Notes: generated by a model from the letters alone, not told the origin. Numbered from the stretch's first letter, positions 22,672-33,980 are shown. The stretch is DNA of 64,000 bases from Zea mays (GCF_902167145.1 NC_050097.1:222785034-222849033); one strand, 5' to 3'. A program made the numbers and translations.

Positions 22672-24289
22672 CTAAGAAACCTTAACATCTTTCCGGTTAT
22701 CTGTGTGAAGGCTTCCTACAAGGGCAGAATATAGGGAGTCATCTGGGATCAATCCAGCTTTCAGCATATCATCATACAGCTGGAACGCCGCCTCTGATCT
22801 CCCTTCCTTCGCCAGACCTGATATCAGAGCCGTATAGGCCACGACATTAGGTTCCGTTCCCCTCTGCTTCATCTCTTCGAATAGCTTCAGCGCCACATCC
22901 ACCTTCCCATTGACACAGTGCCCATGAACTAGCGATGCATAGGTGTATACATCTGGAACAAACCCTTTCTTCTCCATCTCCTTTCTGAACCTCTCAGCCT
23001 CACGGATCCTCCCCTTCTTGGCGTACCCATGAATCATAACACTGTAGGTCAAAACACTGGGCGTCGCCCCTTTCTCTGCCATTTCTCGGAACAGCCTTCT
23101 AGCCTCCACCATGTCGCCATCCTTGCAGTGTATGCTGATCAGTGTAGTGTAAGTGACGTAATTTGGCACGACACCCATCTCGATCATGATGTGCAATAGA
23201 TAGAGTCTTTGCCTCATCCAATCTATTCACCCTGCACAGTCCACAGGCCAGTGTGTTGTATGTGTAGATGTTCAGTTCGACGCCAATTTTCTCCATGGCC
23301 GCCTTTATTTTAAGAGCATCGTCCACCATCCCTTTGCGACAATAGCCATCAATCATGGTATTGAAAATGATTTGGTTAAGCCCTACACCTTGCCCTTGCA
23401 TGTCTGCCAGCAACATCTCTGCAGCCTCCATCTGCCCAATCTTGCAGAACCCTTTGATCAATACACCATATGTACGCTCGTTTGGCTCAACGCCATTGCC
23501 AACGCATTCATCCAAAACCTTGGCGGCCCTCCGCATGTTCCCTGCTCGGCAATACGCGTTGATGACAGCGGTGTACAGGTACACATCCCCCACAACATTA
23601 TTCGCCTTCATCTCATTAAACAGAGCCTCGACCTTGCTGATGTCCCTGGCGGTCGACAAACTATCCACAAGGATCGTATACGTCCCGACCGTCGCCTCGA
23701 TGCCTTCGTTCTCCATGATCTCTAGAATCTCCTGGACCCGCCCGTCATCCTTTTGTCGCACGTAACAGTCAAGCAGCGAGTTGTAGCACAGCGCATTCAG
23801 ACTCACGCCGTGGCGAGGCATATCGTCGAGCAGCCGGCGCGCGTCGTCCACGCGCCCCGACTTGCAGAGCCCGTCGACGACGACGGACGCGGCGAACGGC
23901 GAGACGGAGCCCGGGCACGAGCCGAGCGCCCGCTCCAGGAGGCCCGCGGCGTCCGCGAGGCGCCCGGCGCGGCGGAGCGAGAGCAGCGAGAACGTGAGCG
24001 AGCGCGGGTCGAGGCTGCCGAGGCGGGACACGGCGGCGTCGAGCGCCTCGGCCGCGCGGCACGCCGCGCCCGCGTCCGCGTACGCGCGGAAGAGCATGTC
24101 GTGGAACGCCACCACGGCGTGCGGCGGCGCGCCGCGCGGGAGCGACGAGGCGGCGAGGTCCGCGAACGGCACCGCCAGTAGGCGCGGCGTGAGCAGGGAC
24201 CGGAGCGCGGACCTGGCGGCGGCGAAGCGCCGCGCGGTAAGGAGCGACGCGAAGGCGGCGAGCGGCGGCAAGGCGGCGGACCCCGCCAT
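22672..24289 (-). pseudogene. P-class PPR gene, copy A, broken by a 4-bp insertion
   Basis: Nearly identical to the intact PPR gene at 52714-54327 but with an extra TAGA near 23197-23204 (CAATAGATAGAGTC against CAATAGAGTC). The reading frame from the ATG at 24287-24289 shifts at about residue 362 and stops at 23099-23101, giving a predicted 396-residue product in place of 537 and losing roughly the last five PPR repeats. The downstream repeats remain readable in the other frame. Element V starts 253 bp upstream of this ATG, so the promoter is also disrupted. Probably a pseudogene. A short protein is possible, and an assembly error cannot be excluded from sequence alone. Confidence 0.85.
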
Positions 24290-24536
24290 CGCGTCGTCTC
24301 GGCGGCAGAGGAGAGAGGACGGAGCGGGGAGGGGACGTCTCAGTGTGGGTCGTTGCATGGATGGCGTGGCGGGCTGCCGGGTGTTGATGGCTCGGCCTGT
24401 TTGGTAGGTTAGGTGGGCTGGGCTCATAGAAGCTTTGGTTAGTCGGGGTGGGCTTTCCAGTGAGCTAAAATGAGGCGTGGACTTTTCTTTCTATTTTTTT
24501 TTTCAAACTCAACCATCCGTGAACTGAACACATGTA

Positions 24537-24541
24537 ACGAC
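24537..24541. repeat. Target-site duplication ACGAC of element V (left)
   Basis: ACGAC before the TG of element V. Its partner after the right LTR is at 50242-50246, and the duplicate partner is at 20199-20203. The unfilled site TAACGACGTTCTC survives near 54583-54595. Confidence 0.9.
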
Positions 24542-24811
24542 TGTTGAGAACTACGTTACCACAGATCACCAGATCCGCTCCCTTCCCTCCCGTCAGCAGT
24601 AGAGGCCGCAAGAAGTTGTAGAGAACCCGTCTCTCTTCCCATAAGCACCACAGAGGAAACACACGAGACACATGATATAGGGTTGGGCCTATGACCTCTT
24701 TCTCTTCTCTATTCCATATGAGGGGTACAAGTTCTATATATAGAGACGCGATAGCCCTCAGGGCTATATTCAGTATTTGCCCACATAACCCTTCATTAGG
24801 GTTTCTCAACA
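24542..24811 (-). repeat. LTR of element V, copy B left (3' LTR in element orientation)
   Basis: 270 bp, TGTTGAGAAC...GGGTTTCTCAACA, with TATATATA near 24735-24742. It differs from 49973-50241 at about eight bases and one extra C. Confidence 0.92.
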
Positions 24812-26634
24812 CTCCCCCTTGGGCGAATACCGCGACCAACACATGCCTCGTTAAAACTCCAAAAAAACCCAGTGGGAAAAATGTGGAGAAAGAGTGCATG
24901 GTGATACAAATTGCATTTGCACTTTGTTGTCTCGTTAAAAACCTCATGTGAGAAACTTCAAGAAAACTCACCAAGGGAAAAAGAGTACAACAGCTGTCAT
25001 CGGGACAGATTTCAATCCTCTGGGATCTAGATTCTACCGAATCTTCTACAAAGGCTAACTTTAGAAATGTGCTCCCTGATCCTTGCAAAACTATATCAAT
25101 ATGGCAAAATATTTTCTTCTGGAAGTATATGCACATATAGATTTAGCAAACAGATTGCATATCCTTGCAAAGATTATTTCAAGAACTTCACCTCAACTCA
25201 CTTCTAGGATACACGAGGTAAGTGCACGTATCAACATAAATAAGCAACTTCGACTAGTGGTGTTCGATCGACTAGATCTACATATTTGATAGAAACTTCC
25301 ATAAAGGTTCACATATTGATCATCAAGCTGACGCCTTCAGGGCATAGAATATGACATTTCTTGTCTCACGGTTGTGATCAATGTAAGCATTCGCTCCCCC
25401 TGACGATGACATCTGTCAAAGTCGTTATCCCTCATTATTCAAGCATATTCTTCAAGATATATGTCTCATTGTTCATCTGGAATAACGAGAATGGATGAGG
25501 TTGAGGTGCTATCATTTTCTATCTTACACCACAATTTATACATAGTTGTGCAAAGCAAATAACATGTCATTCAATAGGACTTAGGGGATAATATAGTTGC
25601 AATAGTACATATTCTAATATGACACATCGCTTCAGGCGTTCATCTATTGCAACATCTATGATGGTGTAACAAAAGTCCATCAAAGATCATAATCCATCAG
25701 GGATTTTTCATCGATCAGATATATCGTTATAGTCTGTCATTCTGGCATAATAGGGATATTTTGCCAGTAACACCTAAACCTTATAGGTTTCTGCCATCGG
25801 GGCTTTAGAGGATACCGTAATTTCACATCTAGTGGAAATTACCATGAGTAAAACTCATGGAATGCACATGTGCTTATTCGGTGAACTCCAAGTCCTTTGG
25901 TACCTCATCTTATTCCTTTTTGGGTCTGTATGGGTCTTTATCCCTTTATAGGGATTATCAAACTTTGGTGTTCAATACAGACTTTGTTTCTTCTGGATAG
26001 GTTCCATCTGGGAACGATAGTCTCAACTACGAGATATTCTCCCTACATAGGAGAGTGATCATTCATCAGGAATGTATTATTCGGTATGAGATTTATATGT
26101 TGCATATTTATAATTCAAATATATGAGTCCTCCTAGGATCTCATGACGGATCTTCAGAATCCTATTAACTGCATATTTTAATTCATGTCATTTGCCAGAT
26201 ATATTACATAGTGGAACATTGTTTATTCAACACATATGTGGGATGGGTCTCTCACAAGACCACTTGAACCATCACATTCACCACACATTATTTCAATAGT
26301 GCCCATAAATGTACGAACTTCAAGCTCGCGACTTTCATTTTGCGATTATTGGTTCAGCCTCGATTGCTTTTATCAATGACCCGATAAGAGAGCTTAAAGC
26401 ACTCATGCCTAGGACTTTGTTTTGGATCCCTTTGCAATCTATAGAGGCAAGATAGGTGTCGACACATTTGTCTCCCACATTTAATAATGATCTTCGTCAT
26501 TTCCCAAAACGAAAGATTCATTGTTCCGTATTCCCAGCACAATGATATTGCGCGCATTGCTAAGAATTTCATCATCAAGATGAACCTCTTCGTGAGGCAA
26601 ATCACCAGCAGGGCGAGTCCATTGGAGGAGAGTT
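24812..26634 (-). other. Non-coding internal region of element V, left part (copy B)
   Basis: 1.8 kb starting with the polypurine tract (minus strand, 24812-24820). No gene recognised on either strand. A further CAGGGGGAGCGAATGC purine tract lies on the minus strand near 25390-25405. Its copy-A equivalent is outside the window to the left. Confidence 0.7.
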
Positions 26635-26639
26635 ATTAC
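26635..26639. repeat. Target-site duplication ATTAC of host-B (left)
   Basis: ATTAC precedes the host-B 5' LTR and recurs at 46190-46194 after its 3' LTR, and at 16147-16151 after the host-A 3' LTR. The shared TSD shows that host-A and host-B descend from one insertion. Confidence 0.97.
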
Positions 26640-27949
26640 TGAAAGGGAATTAGGCTTACACCTAGTTCCTATATAATTTTGGTGGTTGAATTACCCAACA
26701 CAAATCTTTGGACTAACTAGTTTGCCCAAGTGTATAGATTATACAGGTGTAAAAGGTTCACACTCAGCCAATAAAAAGACCAAGTTTTGGATTCAACAAA
26801 AGAGCAAAGTGGGAACCGAAGGCCCTCTGGTCTGAGAGCACCGGACTGTCCGGTGTACACCGGACAGTGTCCGGTGCACCAGAGGACTCCAGCTCAAACT
26901 CATCACCTTCGGGAATTTCCAGAGGCGACTCCGCTATAATTCACCGGACTGTCCGGTGTACACCGGACAGTGTCCGGTGCGCCAAGGGTGGTCGGCCTCA
27001 GGAACTCGCCAGCTTCGGGAAAAGCCAACGGCTCGTCCACTATAATTCACCGGACTGTCTGGTGTGCACCGGACTGTCCGGTGCAACTCCGGAGCAACGA
27101 CTAGTCGGCGCCAACGGCTACCTGCGGCGCATTAAATGCGCGCGCAGCGCGCGCAGAAGTCAGGCGCGCCCATACTTGCACACCGGACAAGGAACAGTAC
27201 CTGTCCGGTGTGCACCGGACACCCAGGCGGGCCCACAAGTCAGGAGCTCCAACGGTCAGAATCCAACGGCAGTGATGACGTGGCAGGGGGCACCGGACTG
27301 TCCGGTGTGCACCGGACTGTCCGGTGCGCCATCGAACAGACAGGATTCCCAACGGCCACTTTTGGTGGTTGGGGCTATAAATACCCCAACCACCCCACCA
27401 TTCATTGCATCCAAGTTTTCCACTTCCCAACTATTACAAGAGCTCTAGCATTCAATTCTAGACACACCAAAGAAATCAAATCCTCTCCAATCTCCACACA
27501 ACGCCATAGTGACTAGAGAGAGTGATTTGCTTGTGTTCTTTCGAGCTCTTGCGCTTGGACTGCTTTCTTCTTTCTTGATCCATTCTTTGCAATCAAACTC
27601 ACTTGTAATTGAGGCAAGAGACACCAATCTTGTGGTGGTCCTTGTGGGAACTTTGTGTTCCAAGTGATTGAGAAAAGAAAGCTCACTCGATCCGTGGATC
27701 GTTTGAGAGAGGGAAGGGTTGAAAGAGACCCGGCCTTTGTGGCCTCCTCAACGGGGAGTAGGTTTGCAAGAACCGAACCTCGGTAAAACAAATCTCCGTG
27801 TCTCACTTGCTTATTCGCTTGGGATTTGTTTTGCGCTCTCTCTCGCGGACTCGTTTCTTTATTACTAACACTAACCCCGGTTTGTAGTTGTGTTTATATT
27901 TGTAAATTTCAGTTTCGCCCTATTCACCCCCCCCTCTAGGCGACTTTCA
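26640..27949 (+). repeat. 5' LTR of host-B
   Basis: 1310 bp, TGAAAGGG...GACTTTCA. TATAAATA at 27376-27383 within GGTTGGGG/CCCCAACC is the likely RNA promoter. CACCGGAC/GTCCGGTG palindromes fill U3. Six substitutions by eye separate it from the 3' LTR. Confidence 0.96.
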
Positions 27950-27951
27950 AT

Positions 27952-27963
27952 TGGTATCGGAGC
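27952..27963 (+). promoter_or_regulatory. Primer-binding site of host-B, variant
   Basis: TGGTATCGGAGC, differing by one base from the TGGTATCAGAGC of elements I and IV. It lies two bases after the 5' LTR and would pair with initiator-Met tRNA with one mismatch. Confidence 0.9.
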
Positions 27964-27997
27964 CCGGTGCTTCATTAGAGCCTAACCGCTCGAAGTG

Positions 27998-30691
27998 ATG
28001 TCGGGAGATCACGCCAAGAAGGAGATGGAGACCGGCGAAAAGCCCACTACAAGCCACGGGAGCACTTCATCGGAAGAGTCCCGCACCAAGAGGAAGGAGA
28101 AGAAGAAGATCTCCTCCAACAAAGGGAAGGAGAAGAAATCTTCTTCTCACCACAAAGAGAAGAAGGAAAAATCTTCTTCCCACAAGCCGCATCGGAGTGG
28201 GGACAAGAAGAAAAGGATGAGGAAGGTGGTCTACTACGAGACCGATTCTTCATCGGCATCCACCTCCGGCTCCGACGCGGCATCCGTCACTTCTAAGCGC
28301 CAAGAGCGCAAGAAGTATAGTAAGATCCCCCTACGCTATCCTCACACTTCCAAACATACACCTTTACTTTCCGTCCCATTAGGCAAACCACCAACTTTTG
28401 ATGGTGAAGATTACGCTAGGTGGAGCGATTTAATGCGATTTCATCTAACCTCGCTCCACAAAAGCATATGGGATGTTGTTAAGTTTGGTGCACAGGTACC
28501 ATCCGTAGGGGATGAAGACTATGATGAGGATGAGGTGGCCCAAATCGAGCACTTCAACTCTCAAGCAACAACGATACTCCTCGCCTCTTTAAGTAGAGAG
28601 GAGTATAACAAAGTGCAAGGGTTGAAGAGCGCCAAGGAGGTTTGGGATGTGCTCAAAACCGCGCATGAGGGAGACGAACTCACCAAGATCACCAAGCGGG
28701 AAACGATCGAGGGGGAGCTCGGTCGGTTCCGGCTTCGCAAAGGGGAGGAGCCACAACACATGTACAACCGGCTCAAGACCTTGGTGAACCAAGTGCGCAA
28801 CCTCGGGAGCGTGAAGTGGGATGACCACGAAGTGGTTAAGGTTATTCTAAGATCTCTTATTTTCCTTAACCCTACTCAAGTTCAATTAATTCGTGGTAAT
28901 CCTAGATATACTAAAATGACCCCCGAGGAAGTAATCGGGCATTTTGTAAGTTTTGAGTGCATGATCGAAGGCTCGAGAAAGATCAACGAGCTTGATGATC
29001 CCTCCACATCCGAAGCTCAACCCGTCGCATTCAAGGCGACGGAGGACAAGAAGGAGGAGTCTACACCAAGTCGACAACCAATAGACGCCTCCAAGCTCGA
29101 CAATGAGGAAATGGCGCTCGTCATCAAGAGCTTCCGCCAAATCCTCAAGCAAAGGAGAGGGAAAGACTACATGTCCCGCTCCAAGAAAGTTTGCTACAAG
29201 TGTGGTAAGCCCGGTCACTTTATTGCAAAATGTCCATTATCAAGCGACAGTGACAGGGATAACGACAAGAAGGGCAAGAGGAGAGAAAAGAAAAGGTACT
29301 ACAAAAAGAAGGGCGGCGATGCCCATGTTTGTCGGGAGTGGGATTCCGACGAAAGCTCAAGCGACTCCTCCGACGACGAGGACGCCGCCAACATCGCCGT
29401 CACCAAGGGACTCCTCTTCCCCAACGTCGGCCACAAGTGCCTCATGGCAAAGGACGGCAAAAAGAAGGTAAAATCAAGATCCTCCACTAAATATGAAACC
29501 TCTAGTGATGATAATGCTAGTGATGAGGAAGATAATTTGCGTACCCTTTTTGCCAACCTTAACATGGAACAAAAAGAAAAATTAAATGAATTGATTAGTG
29601 CTATTCATGAAAAGGATGACCTCTTGGACTCTCAAGAGGACCTCCTAATTAAGGAAAACAAGAAACATGTTAAGGTCAAAAATGCTTATGCTTTAGAAAT
29701 TGAGAAATGTGAAAAATTATCTAGTGAGCTAAGCACTTGCCGTGAGATGATTGACAACCTTAGGAATGAAAATGCTAGTTTAAATGCTAAGGTTGATTCA
29801 CATGTTTGTAATGTTTCAATTTCCAATCCTAGAGATAATAATGATAATTTGCTTGCTAGGATTGAAGAATCGAACATTGCTCTTGCTAGCCTTAGAGTAG
29901 AAAATGAAAATTTAATTGCTAAGGCTAAAGAACTAGATGTTTGCAATGTTACCATTTCCAATCTTAGAGATAAAAATGATATTCTTCATGCTAAGATTGT
30001 TGAACTTAATTCTTGCAAACCCTCTACATCTATTGTTGAGCATGTATCTATTTGTACTAGATGTAGAGATGTTGATATTAATGCTATTCATGATCATATG
30101 GCTTTAATTAAACAACAAAATGATCACATAGCAAAACTAGATGCTAAAATTGCCAAGCACAACTTAGAAAATGAGAAATTTAAATTTGCTCGTAGCATGC
30201 TTTATAATGGGAGACGCCCGGGCATCAAGGATGGCATTGGCTTCCAAAGGGGAGACAATGTCAAAATTAGTGCCCCTCCTAAAAGATTGTCCAACTTTGT
30301 TAAGGGCAAGGCTCCCATGCCTCAGGATAACGAGGGTTACATTTTATACCCTGCCGGTTATCCCGAGAGCAAAATTAGGAGAATTCATTCTAGGAAGTCT
30401 CACTCTGGCCCTAATCATGCTTTCATGTATAAGGGTGAGACATCTAGCTCTAGGCAACCAATCCATGCTAAGTTGCCTAGAAAGAAAACTCCTAGTGCAT
30501 CAAATGATCATAATATTTCATTTAAAACTTTTGATGCATCTTATGTTTTGACTAACAAATCCGGCAAGGTAGTTGCCAAATACGTTGGGGGCAAGCACAA
30601 GGGCTCCAAGACTTGTGTTTGGGTACCCAAAGTTCTTGTGTCTAATGCCAAAGGACCCAAAACCATTTGGGTACCTAAAGTCAAGAACTAA
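27998..30691 (+). CDS. gag: Copia Gag polyprotein of host-B
   Basis: 897 residues from the ATG at 27998 (MSGDHAKKEMETGEKP). A GTG three bases upstream is not needed. Charged Ser/Lys N-terminus, gag core (LGKPPTFDGEDYARWSDLM), zinc knuckle CYKCGKPGHFIAKC near residue 405, a Ser/Asp-rich acidic run, a long coiled coil, and a C-terminus with two WVPKV motifs. Intact. The TAA at 30689-30691 is followed by a TAG in the pol frame (30702-30704). It assembles particles and binds RNA. It differs from element I gag mainly in the coiled-coil region. Confidence 0.95.
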   Translation: MSGDHAKKEMETGEKPTTSHGSTSSEESRTKRKEKKKISSNKGKEKKSSSHHKEKKEKSSSHKPHRSGDKKKRMRKVVYYETDSSSASTSGSDAASVTSKRQERKKYSKIPLRYPHTSKHTPLLSVPLGKPPTFDGEDYARWSDLMRFHLTSLHKSIWDVVKFGAQVPSVGDEDYDEDEVAQIEHFNSQATTILLASLSREEYNKVQGLKSAKEVWDVLKTAHEGDELTKITKRETIEGELGRFRLRKGEEPQHMYNRLKTLVNQVRNLGSVKWDDHEVVKVILRSLIFLNPTQVQLIRGNPRYTKMTPEEVIGHFVSFECMIEGSRKINELDDPSTSEAQPVAFKATEDKKEESTPSRQPIDASKLDNEEMALVIKSFRQILKQRRGKDYMSRSKKVCYKCGKPGHFIAKCPLSSDSDRDNDKKGKRREKKRYYKKKGGDAHVCREWDSDESSSDSSDDEDAANIAVTKGLLFPNVGHKCLMAKDGKKKVKSRSSTKYETSSDDNASDEEDNLRTLFANLNMEQKEKLNELISAIHEKDDLLDSQEDLLIKENKKHVKVKNAYALEIEKCEKLSSELSTCREMIDNLRNENASLNAKVDSHVCNVSISNPRDNNDNLLARIEESNIALASLRVENENLIAKAKELDVCNVTISNLRDKNDILHAKIVELNSCKPSTSIVEHVSICTRCRDVDINAIHDHMALIKQQNDHIAKLDAKIAKHNLENEKFKFARSMLYNGRRPGIKDGIGFQRGDNVKISAPPKRLSNFVKGKAPMPQDNEGYILYPAGYPESKIRRIHSRKSHSGPNHAFMYKGETSSSRQPIHAKLPRKKTPSASNDHNISFKTFDASYVLTNKSGKVVAKYVGGKHKGSKTCVWVPKVLVSNAKGPKTIWVPKVKN

Positions 30692-30704
30692 ACTTGTTTT
30701 GTAG

Positions 30705-32520
30705 GTTTATGCATCCGGGGGCTCAAGTTGGATACTCGACAGCGGGTGCACAAACCACATGACAGGGGAGAAAAAGATGTTCTCCTCCTATGAGAAAAAC
30801 CAAGATCCCCAAAGAGCGATCACATTCGGGGATGGAAATCAAGGTTTGGTCAAAGGTTTGGGTAAAATTGCTATATCTCGTGACCATTCCATTTCCAATG
30901 TTTTTCTTGTTGATTCTTTAGATTACAATTTGCTTTCCGTTTCTCAATTATGTCAAATGGGCTACAACTGTCTTTTCACTGATGTAGGTGTCACTGTCTT
31001 TAGAAGAAGTGATGATTCAATAGCATTTAAGGGTGTGTTAGAGGGTCAGCTATACTTAGTAGATTTTGAAAGAGCTGAACTCAACACATGCTTAATTGCT
31101 AAGACTAACATGGGTTGGCTCTGGCACCGCCGACTAGCCCATGTTGGGATGAAGAATCTTCATAAGCTTCTGAAGGGAGAACATATTTTAGGACTAACCA
31201 ATGTTCATTTTGAGAAAGACAGGATTTGTAGCGCATGCCAAGCGGGGAAGCAAGTTGGCACTCATCATCCACATAAGAACATAATGACGACCGACAGGCC
31301 ACTGGAGCTCCTACACATGGACCTATTCGGCCCGATCGCTTACATAAGCATCGGCGGGAGTAAGTACTGTCTAGTTATTGTGGATGATTATTCTCGCTTC
31401 ACTTGGGTGTTCTTTTTGCAGGAAAAATCTCAAACCCAAGAGACCTTAAAGGGATTCTTGAGACGGGCTCAAAATGAGTTCGGCTTAAGGATCAAGAAAA
31501 TAAGAAGCGACAATGGAACGGAGTTCAAGAACTCTCAAATCGAAGGCTTCCTTGAGGAGGAGGGCATCAAGCATGAGTTCTCTTCTCCCTACACGCCACA
31601 ACAAAATGGTGTAGTGGAGAGGAAGAATCGAACTCTACTGGATATGGCAAGAACCATGCTTGATGAGTACAAGACTTCGGATCGGTTTTGGGCCGAGGCA
31701 GTCAACACCGCTTGCTACGCCATCAACCGGTTATATCTACACCGAATCCTCAAGAAGACATCATACGAACTCCTAACCGGTAAAAAGCCCAATATTTCTT
31801 ATTTTAAAGTCTTTGGTAGCAAATGCTTTATACTTGTTAAAAGAGGTAGAAAATCTAAATTTGCTCCTAAGACTGTAGAAGGCTTTTTACTAGGATATGA
31901 TTCAAACACAAGGGCATATAGAGTCTTTAACAAGTCCTCGGGACTAGTTGAAGTTTCTTGTGACGTTGTGTTTGATGAGACTAATGGCTCTCAAGTAGAG
32001 CAAGTTGATCTTGATGAGATAGGTGAAGAAGAGGCTCCATGCATCGCGCTAAGGAACATGTCCATTGGGGATGTGTGTCCTAAGGAATCCAAAGAGCCTC
32101 CAAATGCACAAGATCAACCATCCTCCTCCACGCAAGCATCTCTACCGACTCAAAATGAGGAAGAGGCTCAAGTTGATGAAGAAGAAGATCAATCAAATGA
32201 GCCACCTCAAGATGACGGCATAGATCAAGGGGGAGATGCAAATGAGGAAGACAAGGAGGATGAGGAACCAAGGCCGCCACACCCAAGAGTCCACCAAGCA
32301 ATCCAACGAGATCACCCCGTCGACACCATTCTCGGCGACATCCATAAGGGGGTAACCACTAGATCTCGTGTTGCACATTTTTGTGAACATTACTCGTTTG
32401 TTTCCTCTATTGAGCCACACAGGGTAGAGGAGGCACTCCAAGATTCGGATTGGGTGGTGGCGATGCAAGAGGAGCTCAACAACTTCACTAGAAATGAGGT
32501 ATGGCATTTAGTTCCACGTC
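30705..32520 (+). pseudogene. pol: Copia Pol of host-B, N-terminal part (protease, integrase), cut by element IV
   Basis: Frame open from 30705, just after the TAG, through [19 protein letters not shown] with the protease DSG, then an ATG at 30759. It continues through the GAG-pre-integrase zinc motif, the integrase DDE region ([24 protein letters not shown]) and the acidic linker into the first residues of the RT domain (NEVWHLVPR). At 32520 element IV begins; the frame reads a few residues into its LTR and stops at 32534. The remainder continues at 42575. Confidence 0.95.
32516..32520. repeat. Target-site duplication ACGTC of element IV (left)
   Basis: ACGTC before the left LTR; partner at 42575-42579. 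A third ACGTC follows the left LTR at 33845-33849, because 136 bp of right-flank pol is duplicated there. Confidence 0.93.
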
Positions 32521-33844
32521 TGATAGTCGCCTAGAGGGGGGGGGGTGAATAGGGCGAAACTGAAATTTACAAATATAAACACAACTACAAGCCGGGTTAG
32601 CGTTAGAAATATAAACGAGTCCGCGAGAGAGGGCGCAAAACAAATCGCAAGCAAATGATGAAGTGTGACACACGGATTTGTTTTACCGAGGTTCGGTTCT
32701 CTCAAACCTACTCCCCGTTGAGGAGGCCACAAAGGCCGGGTCTCTTTCAACCCTTCCCTCTCTCAAACGGTCCCTCGGACCGAGTGAGCTTCTCTTCTCA
32801 AATCAAATCCGGGAACAAAACTTCCCCGCAAGGGCCACCACACAATTGGTGCCTCTTGCCTTGATTACAATGGAGTTTTGATCACAAGAACAAGTGAGAA
32901 AGAAAGAATGCGATCCAAGCGCAAGAGCTCAAAAGAACACGGCAAATTACTCTCACTAGTCACTAGGGTTTTGTGTGGAATTGGAGAGGATTTGATCTCT
33001 TTGAATGTGTCTAGAATTGAAAGCCTAGAGCTCTTGTAGTAGTTGAGAAGTGGAAAACTTGGATGGCTATGAATGTGGGGTGGTTGGGGTATTTATAGCC
33101 CCAACCACCAAACTTGACCGTTGGCTGGAGGCTTCTGTTCGATGGCGCACCGGACAGTCCGGTGCACACCGGACAGTCCGGTGCCCCCTTCCACGTCATC
33201 GTTGCCGTTGGATTCTGACCGTTGGAGCTCTGACATGTGGCCCCGCCTGGATGTCCGGTGTACACCGGACATGAACTGTTCATTGTCCGGTGCGTCGGTA
33301 TGGGCGCGCCTGCCGACTGCGCGCGCAGAGCGCGCATTAAATGCGCTTGCAGGTGACCGTTGGCGCGGAAGTAGCCGTTGCTCCGTGGTTCACCGGACAG
33401 TCCGGTGCACACCGGACAGTCCGGTGAATTTTAGCGGAGCGGCTGCCGCGCGAACCCGAGGCTGGCGAGTTCCGGAGGCCGAGCTTCCTTGGAGCACCGG
33501 ACATGTCCGGTGCACACCGGACAGTCCGGTGAATTATAGCGCGCCGGCTTCCGAGAATTCCCGAGGACGAAGAGTTTGAGTCTGAGTCCCCTGGTGCACC
33601 GGACAGGTACTGTTCACTGTCCGGTGGCACACCGGACAGTCCGGTGCGCCAGACCAGGGGTGCCCTCGGTTGCCCCTTTGCTCCTTTATTGAATCCAAAC
33701 TTGGTCTTTTTATTGGCTGAGTGTGAACCTTTTACACCTGTATAATCTATACACTTGGGCAAACTAGTTAGTCCAAAGATTTGTGTTGGGCAATTCAACC
33801 ACCAAAATTATATAGGAACTAGGTGTAAGCCTAATTCCCTTTCA
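32521..33844 (-). repeat. Left LTR of element IV (followed by TSD on both sides)
   Basis: 1324 bp, TGATAGTCGCC...CCCTTTCA. It matches 41247-42574 except for the G-run after CTAGA and one base near 32890. ACGTC stands on both sides (32516-32520 and 33845-33849), so alone it would look like a solo LTR. Confidence 0.94.
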
Positions 33845-33980
33845 ACGTCCTAACCAAAATGTTGTAGGAACCAAATGGGTCTTCCGCAACAAGCAAGATG
33901 AGCATGGTGTGGTGACAAGGAACAAAGCTCGACTTGTGGCCAAAGGATACTCCCAAGTCGAAGGTTTGGATTTCGGTGAA
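33845..33980 (+). repeat. Duplicated 136-bp fragment of host-B pol
   Basis: Identical to 42575-42710 (ACGTCCTAACCAAAATG to TTTCGGTGAA), the host pol bases directly right of element IV. Here it is misplaced between the left LTR and a truncated LTR. The RT-coding frame does not continue beyond it. Confidence 0.95.

Noticed and set aside
23753..24445. Long plus-strand and other-frame ORFs over the PPR 5' end (also 53791-54445)
   Set aside because: Shadows caused by high GC content. The PPR frame is the one with repeat periodicity.
24465..25136. 223-codon frame on the minus strand
   Set aside because: It spans the element V LTR, polypurine tract and flank, with no domain signal.
32521..33849. 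Independent solo LTR with ACGTC on both sides
   Set aside because: The right-hand ACGTC belongs to a duplicated 136-bp host pol fragment, and the outer TSD pairs with 42575-42579.
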